From an uncultured Veillonella sp. (lineage in GTDB: Bacteria; Bacillota; Negativicutes; Veillonellales; Veillonellaceae): 8,479 nt of DNA. The stretch lies in the NCBI GenBank assembly GCA_900552445.1, contig URZS01000032.1, forward strand, positions 1 through 8,479. The letters are read 5' to 3'. The position numbers were made by a program, and so were the translations under genes. Positions 6,745-8,479 of the stretch are shown here, piece by piece (positions within the stretch are counted from its first letter, which is position 1; every line of letters starts with the position of its first letter). Under the pieces are notes generated by a model, which did not search any database, was not told the DNA's origin, and worked only from the letters and a program-made list of their open reading frames with translations.

Positions 6745-6786
6745 AAAACCCGAATCGTGTTTTAGTAGTTTTGCGATTCGGGTTTT
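6745..6786 (+). terminator. Intrinsic terminator after cbiC
   Basis: AAAACCCGAATCG at 6745-6757 is the exact reverse complement of CGATTCGGGTTTT at 6774-6786. The GC-containing 9-bp core stem (6749-6757 with 6774-6782) is followed by TTTT, and the loop is 16 nt. The A-tract on the left arm would let it work in both directions. It closes the cbi operon, yet lies only 28 nt before the permease start codon. Confidence 0.88.
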
Positions 6787-6800
6787 ACTGTATATGTTTT

Positions 6801-6809
6801 GAGAGGGGG
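6801..6809 (+). promoter_or_regulatory. Ribosome binding site of the permease gene
   Basis: GAGAGGGGG is a purine-rich Shine-Dalgarno sequence 5 nt before the ATG at 6815. It supports that start, the first in the frame after the terminator. Confidence 0.65.
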
Positions 6810-6814
6810 TTCAT

Positions 6815-7810
6815 ATGGCATCTATAAATGAACGAAAAGCCTTTCGTTTATCAGTGATTTTTATCTTACTTATAGCCGTTATAGCCTGTATGATTATTTC
6901 TCTTATCTGGGGTTCCACACCGGTATCACTCACCGATATTTGGCGTACCCTTTGGTCCGATGAGTTAACAGATACGGCTTCACAGATTATTTGGAATATT
7001 CGTTTACCTCGTAATATTGTGGCCGCCTTGGTAGGGGCTTGTCTCGCTGTATCTGGTGCTATTTTACAAGCGGTTATGAAAAACCCACTGGCGGATCCAC
7101 AGATTGTAGGGGTATCCTCTGGTGCAGGCCTTGCCGGTGTTATAGTGCTCATTTTGTTCCCTGGTTACGATTATATTGTTCCTTTAGTGGCCTTCTTAGG
7201 TGCCATGGGGGCAGCCCTTATGGTGTATGCACTGGCCTGGAAAAATGGGGTAAGACCAAGCCGCATCATCTTAGCCGGTGTGGCCGTATCAGCCTTTTTA
7301 GGGTCTGGTATTTCGGCGCTTCTCGTGTTCTACGGTGACCGCGTACAAGGTGCGTTGCTATGGATGGTAGGGGGCTTGTCGGCTCGTAGCTGGCCTCAAG
7401 TTGAGGTACTATTCCCGTATGCTATGATTGGACTCTTCCTAGCTTGCTTAGGGGCAAAACGACTTACCATTTTAAGTCTTGGTGATGAGACGGCTAAAGG
7501 TCTTGGTCTTAAGGTTGAACAAACGCGCTTTATGATGACTGCTGTAGCTGCCCTTTTGGCGGCTGGTGCCGTAAGTATTGCAGGCCTCATCGGCTTTGTC
7601 GGCCTTGTCATTCCTCATATGCTACGCCTCATTATCGGTAATGACTATGCCTATCTATTGCCAGGGTCTGCACTATTAGGTGCCTTTGTTCTCGTTGTGA
7701 GCGACACGGTAGGGCGCGTTCTCATGAGTCCTATTGAAATTCCTGTAGGCATTATCATGGCCTTCTTTGGGGCACCGTTCTTCTTGTATCTATTAAGGAG
7801 GGATAGCTGA
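6815..7810 (+). CDS. FecCD-family ABC importer permease (BtuC-like; corrinoid, siderophore or heme uptake)
   Basis: This is an inner-membrane permease of a type II ABC importer that takes up a metal chelate such as a siderophore, heme or a corrinoid. At 331 residues it has the usual length, and its hydrophobic pattern fits about ten membrane segments, the first at residues 13-33. Family features are IRLPRNIVAALVGACLAVSG (62-81), QAVMKNPLADPQIVGVSSGAG (85-105), the cytoplasmic coupling segment GFVGLVIPHMLRLIIGND (260-277), which docks on the ATPase, and the C-terminal GAPFFLYLLRR (319-329). The next gene, an ABC ATPase, starts in a TGATG overlap, so the two should form one transporter. No substrate-binding protein gene is visible; it would have to lie past the contig end or elsewhere. 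Proximity to the cbi operon makes a cobalt or corrinoid substrate attractive, but FecCD sequences do not reveal the substrate by eye, so no symbol is given. Confidence 0.93.
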   Translation: MASINERKAFRLSVIFILLIAVIACMIISLIWGSTPVSLTDIWRTLWSDELTDTASQIIWNIRLPRNIVAALVGACLAVSGAILQAVMKNPLADPQIVGVSSGAGLAGVIVLILFPGYDYIVPLVAFLGAMGAALMVYALAWKNGVRPSRIILAGVAVSAFLGSGISALLVFYGDRVQGALLWMVGGLSARSWPQVEVLFPYAMIGLFLACLGAKRLTILSLGDETAKGLGLKVEQTRFMMTAVAALLAAGAVSIAGLIGFVGLVIPHMLRLIIGNDYAYLLPGSALLGAFVLVVSDTVGRVLMSPIEIPVGIIMAFFGAPFFLYLLRRDS

Positions 7811-8430
7811 TGAATACAACTAATACTGCTATTGCTGTAAAACAGCTATCCGTTACCCTTGGGAATCGACATATTTTGCATGATATTTCTTTATCGATTC
7901 CGATGGGGAAAATTACGACCTTAATAGGCCCTAATGGTTGTGGTAAAAGTACGCTTTTACGATCTATGATTGGCTATATTTCTAGTCCTAGAGAGTGTGT
8001 AACTATCTTTGATAAGCCTTTATCCTCTTATTCGCAGAATAAGTTAGCTCGTCAAATGGCATTCTTACCACAAGTGCCTAATATGCCAAAGGATATGACC
8101 GTAGAGGAACTGGTGTACTGTGGTCGTTATCCGTACCAAAATTGGTGGAAGAATACGGCAAAAGAGGATCGAGAAATCGTAGACAATGCACTGTCTATTA
8201 CGAAAACAGACCATCTTCGCCATCAACTGATTCCATCTCTATCTGGCGGTGAGCGCCAACGGGTTTGGATTGCCATGGCCTTAGCACAAGAACCAAAACT
8301 ATTAGTTCTAGATGAGCCAACAACGTATTTAGATATCAATCACCAACTCGAAATTATGGAGCTTTTAAAACGGCTCAATAAAGAGCAATGTCTAACAGTT
8401 CTCATGGTACTACACGATTTAACGCAAGCA
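7810..8430 (+). CDS. ABC importer ATPase of the FecE/BtuD type, 3' end missing
   Basis: This is the ATPase that would power the permease encoded just upstream. AAGGAGGG at 7795-7802 precedes the ATG at 7810 by 7 nt. Visible motifs are Walker A GPNGCGKST (residues 40-48), the Q-loop LPQ (Q88), the signature LSGGERQR (144-151), Walker B LLVLDEP (164-170) with catalytic E169, the D-loop TTYLDI (171-176) and the H-loop histidine H202 in MVLHDLTQA. YCGRYPYQ (103-110) is typical of the FecE/BtuD/FhuC group. Family members are about 250-270 residues; here genomic sequence supports only about 207. The frame continues as DRKSVV and a TAG at 8449-8451, but those codons come from sequencing adapter and are not real. 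The end given is therefore the edge of genomic sequence and not a stop codon. A normal gene would continue after LTQA, typically with ARY.D. Confidence 0.93.
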
Positions 8431-8479
8431 GATCGGAAGAGCGTCGTGTAGGGAAAGAGTGTAGATCTCGGTGGTCGCC
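8430..8479. other. Illumina TruSeq adapter sequence (assembly contaminant)
   Basis: The last 50 bases begin with AGATCGGAAGAGC, the common start of the Illumina TruSeq adapters, and continue with GTCGTGTAGGGAAAGAGTGT and then AGATCTCGGTGGTCGCC. From memory this matches the reverse complement of the TruSeq universal adapter without a mismatch, stopping a few bases short of its end. The A at 8430 may be genomic or the A-tail added in library preparation. The preceding ATPase frame is conserved up to this junction and loses all family resemblance after it. This stretch should be removed from any annotation. Confidence 0.97.

Noticed and set aside
6771..6796. Possible promoter for the permease: TTGCGA at 6771-6776 and TATATG at 6791-6796
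   Set aside because: The spacing is only 14 nt, the -35 element lies within the terminator stem, and the resulting leader would be too short to include a usable ribosome binding site.
8431..8451. C-terminal residues DRKSVV and a stop codon for the ABC ATPase
   Set aside because: These codons lie in the adapter sequence and are not part of the gene.
1..8479. A novel defence, mobile or otherwise undescribed system
   Set aside because: Every substantial stretch is explained by known families: YajQ, eight cbi genes and an ABC importer. No transposase, phage gene, CRISPR repeat, tRNA, toxin-antitoxin pair or unrecognised conserved gene was seen on either strand.

Overview
The window is a bacterial contig end. 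It carries most of an anaerobic (cobalt-early) cobalamin ring-contraction operon, followed by the start of a FecCD/BtuCD-type ABC importer locus, all on the + strand. The organism is most likely a Negativicutes bacterium close to Veillonella. That is an inference from moderately AT-rich codon use, strong AGGAGG-type ribosome binding sites, Cbi-type rather than Cob-type enzymes, and the character of the proteins; it was not tested by any search.

Layout: 1-296 is the 3' end of a YajQ-family gene. 297-367 is a short gap with a perfect 11-bp inverted repeat just upstream of the cbiD ribosome binding site. 368-6741 is a tightly packed operon cbiD-cbiE-cbiT-cbiF-cbiG-cbiH-cbiJ-cbiC, whose genes overlap or lie 1 nt apart. 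6745-6786 is a strong intrinsic terminator. 6815-7810 is a FecCD-family permease, and 7810 onward is its ABC ATPase, which is cut off. Bases from about 8430 to 8479 are not genomic: they match Illumina TruSeq adapter sequence, so the apparent stop codon of the ATPase is an artefact.

Together the eight cbi products form an unbroken series of steps from cobalt-factor III to cobyrinic acid: CbiH (C17 methylation and ring contraction), CbiF (C11), CbiG (lactone opening and deacylation), CbiD (C1), CbiJ (reduction), CbiT (C15 methylation and decarboxylation), CbiE (C5) and CbiC (methyl migration). The genes for earlier steps (cobaltochelatase, CbiL) and later steps (CbiA and the rest) are not in the window. 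The downstream importer genes could serve corrinoid, siderophore or heme uptake; the sequence alone does not decide which.

I found no previously undescribed system. The points most worth a second look are the adapter tail, the 106-nt cbiG/cbiH overlap that gives CbiH a polar N-terminal extension, the hairpin ahead of cbiD, the lack of room for a cobalamin riboswitch, and the terminator placed only 28 nt before the permease start codon.
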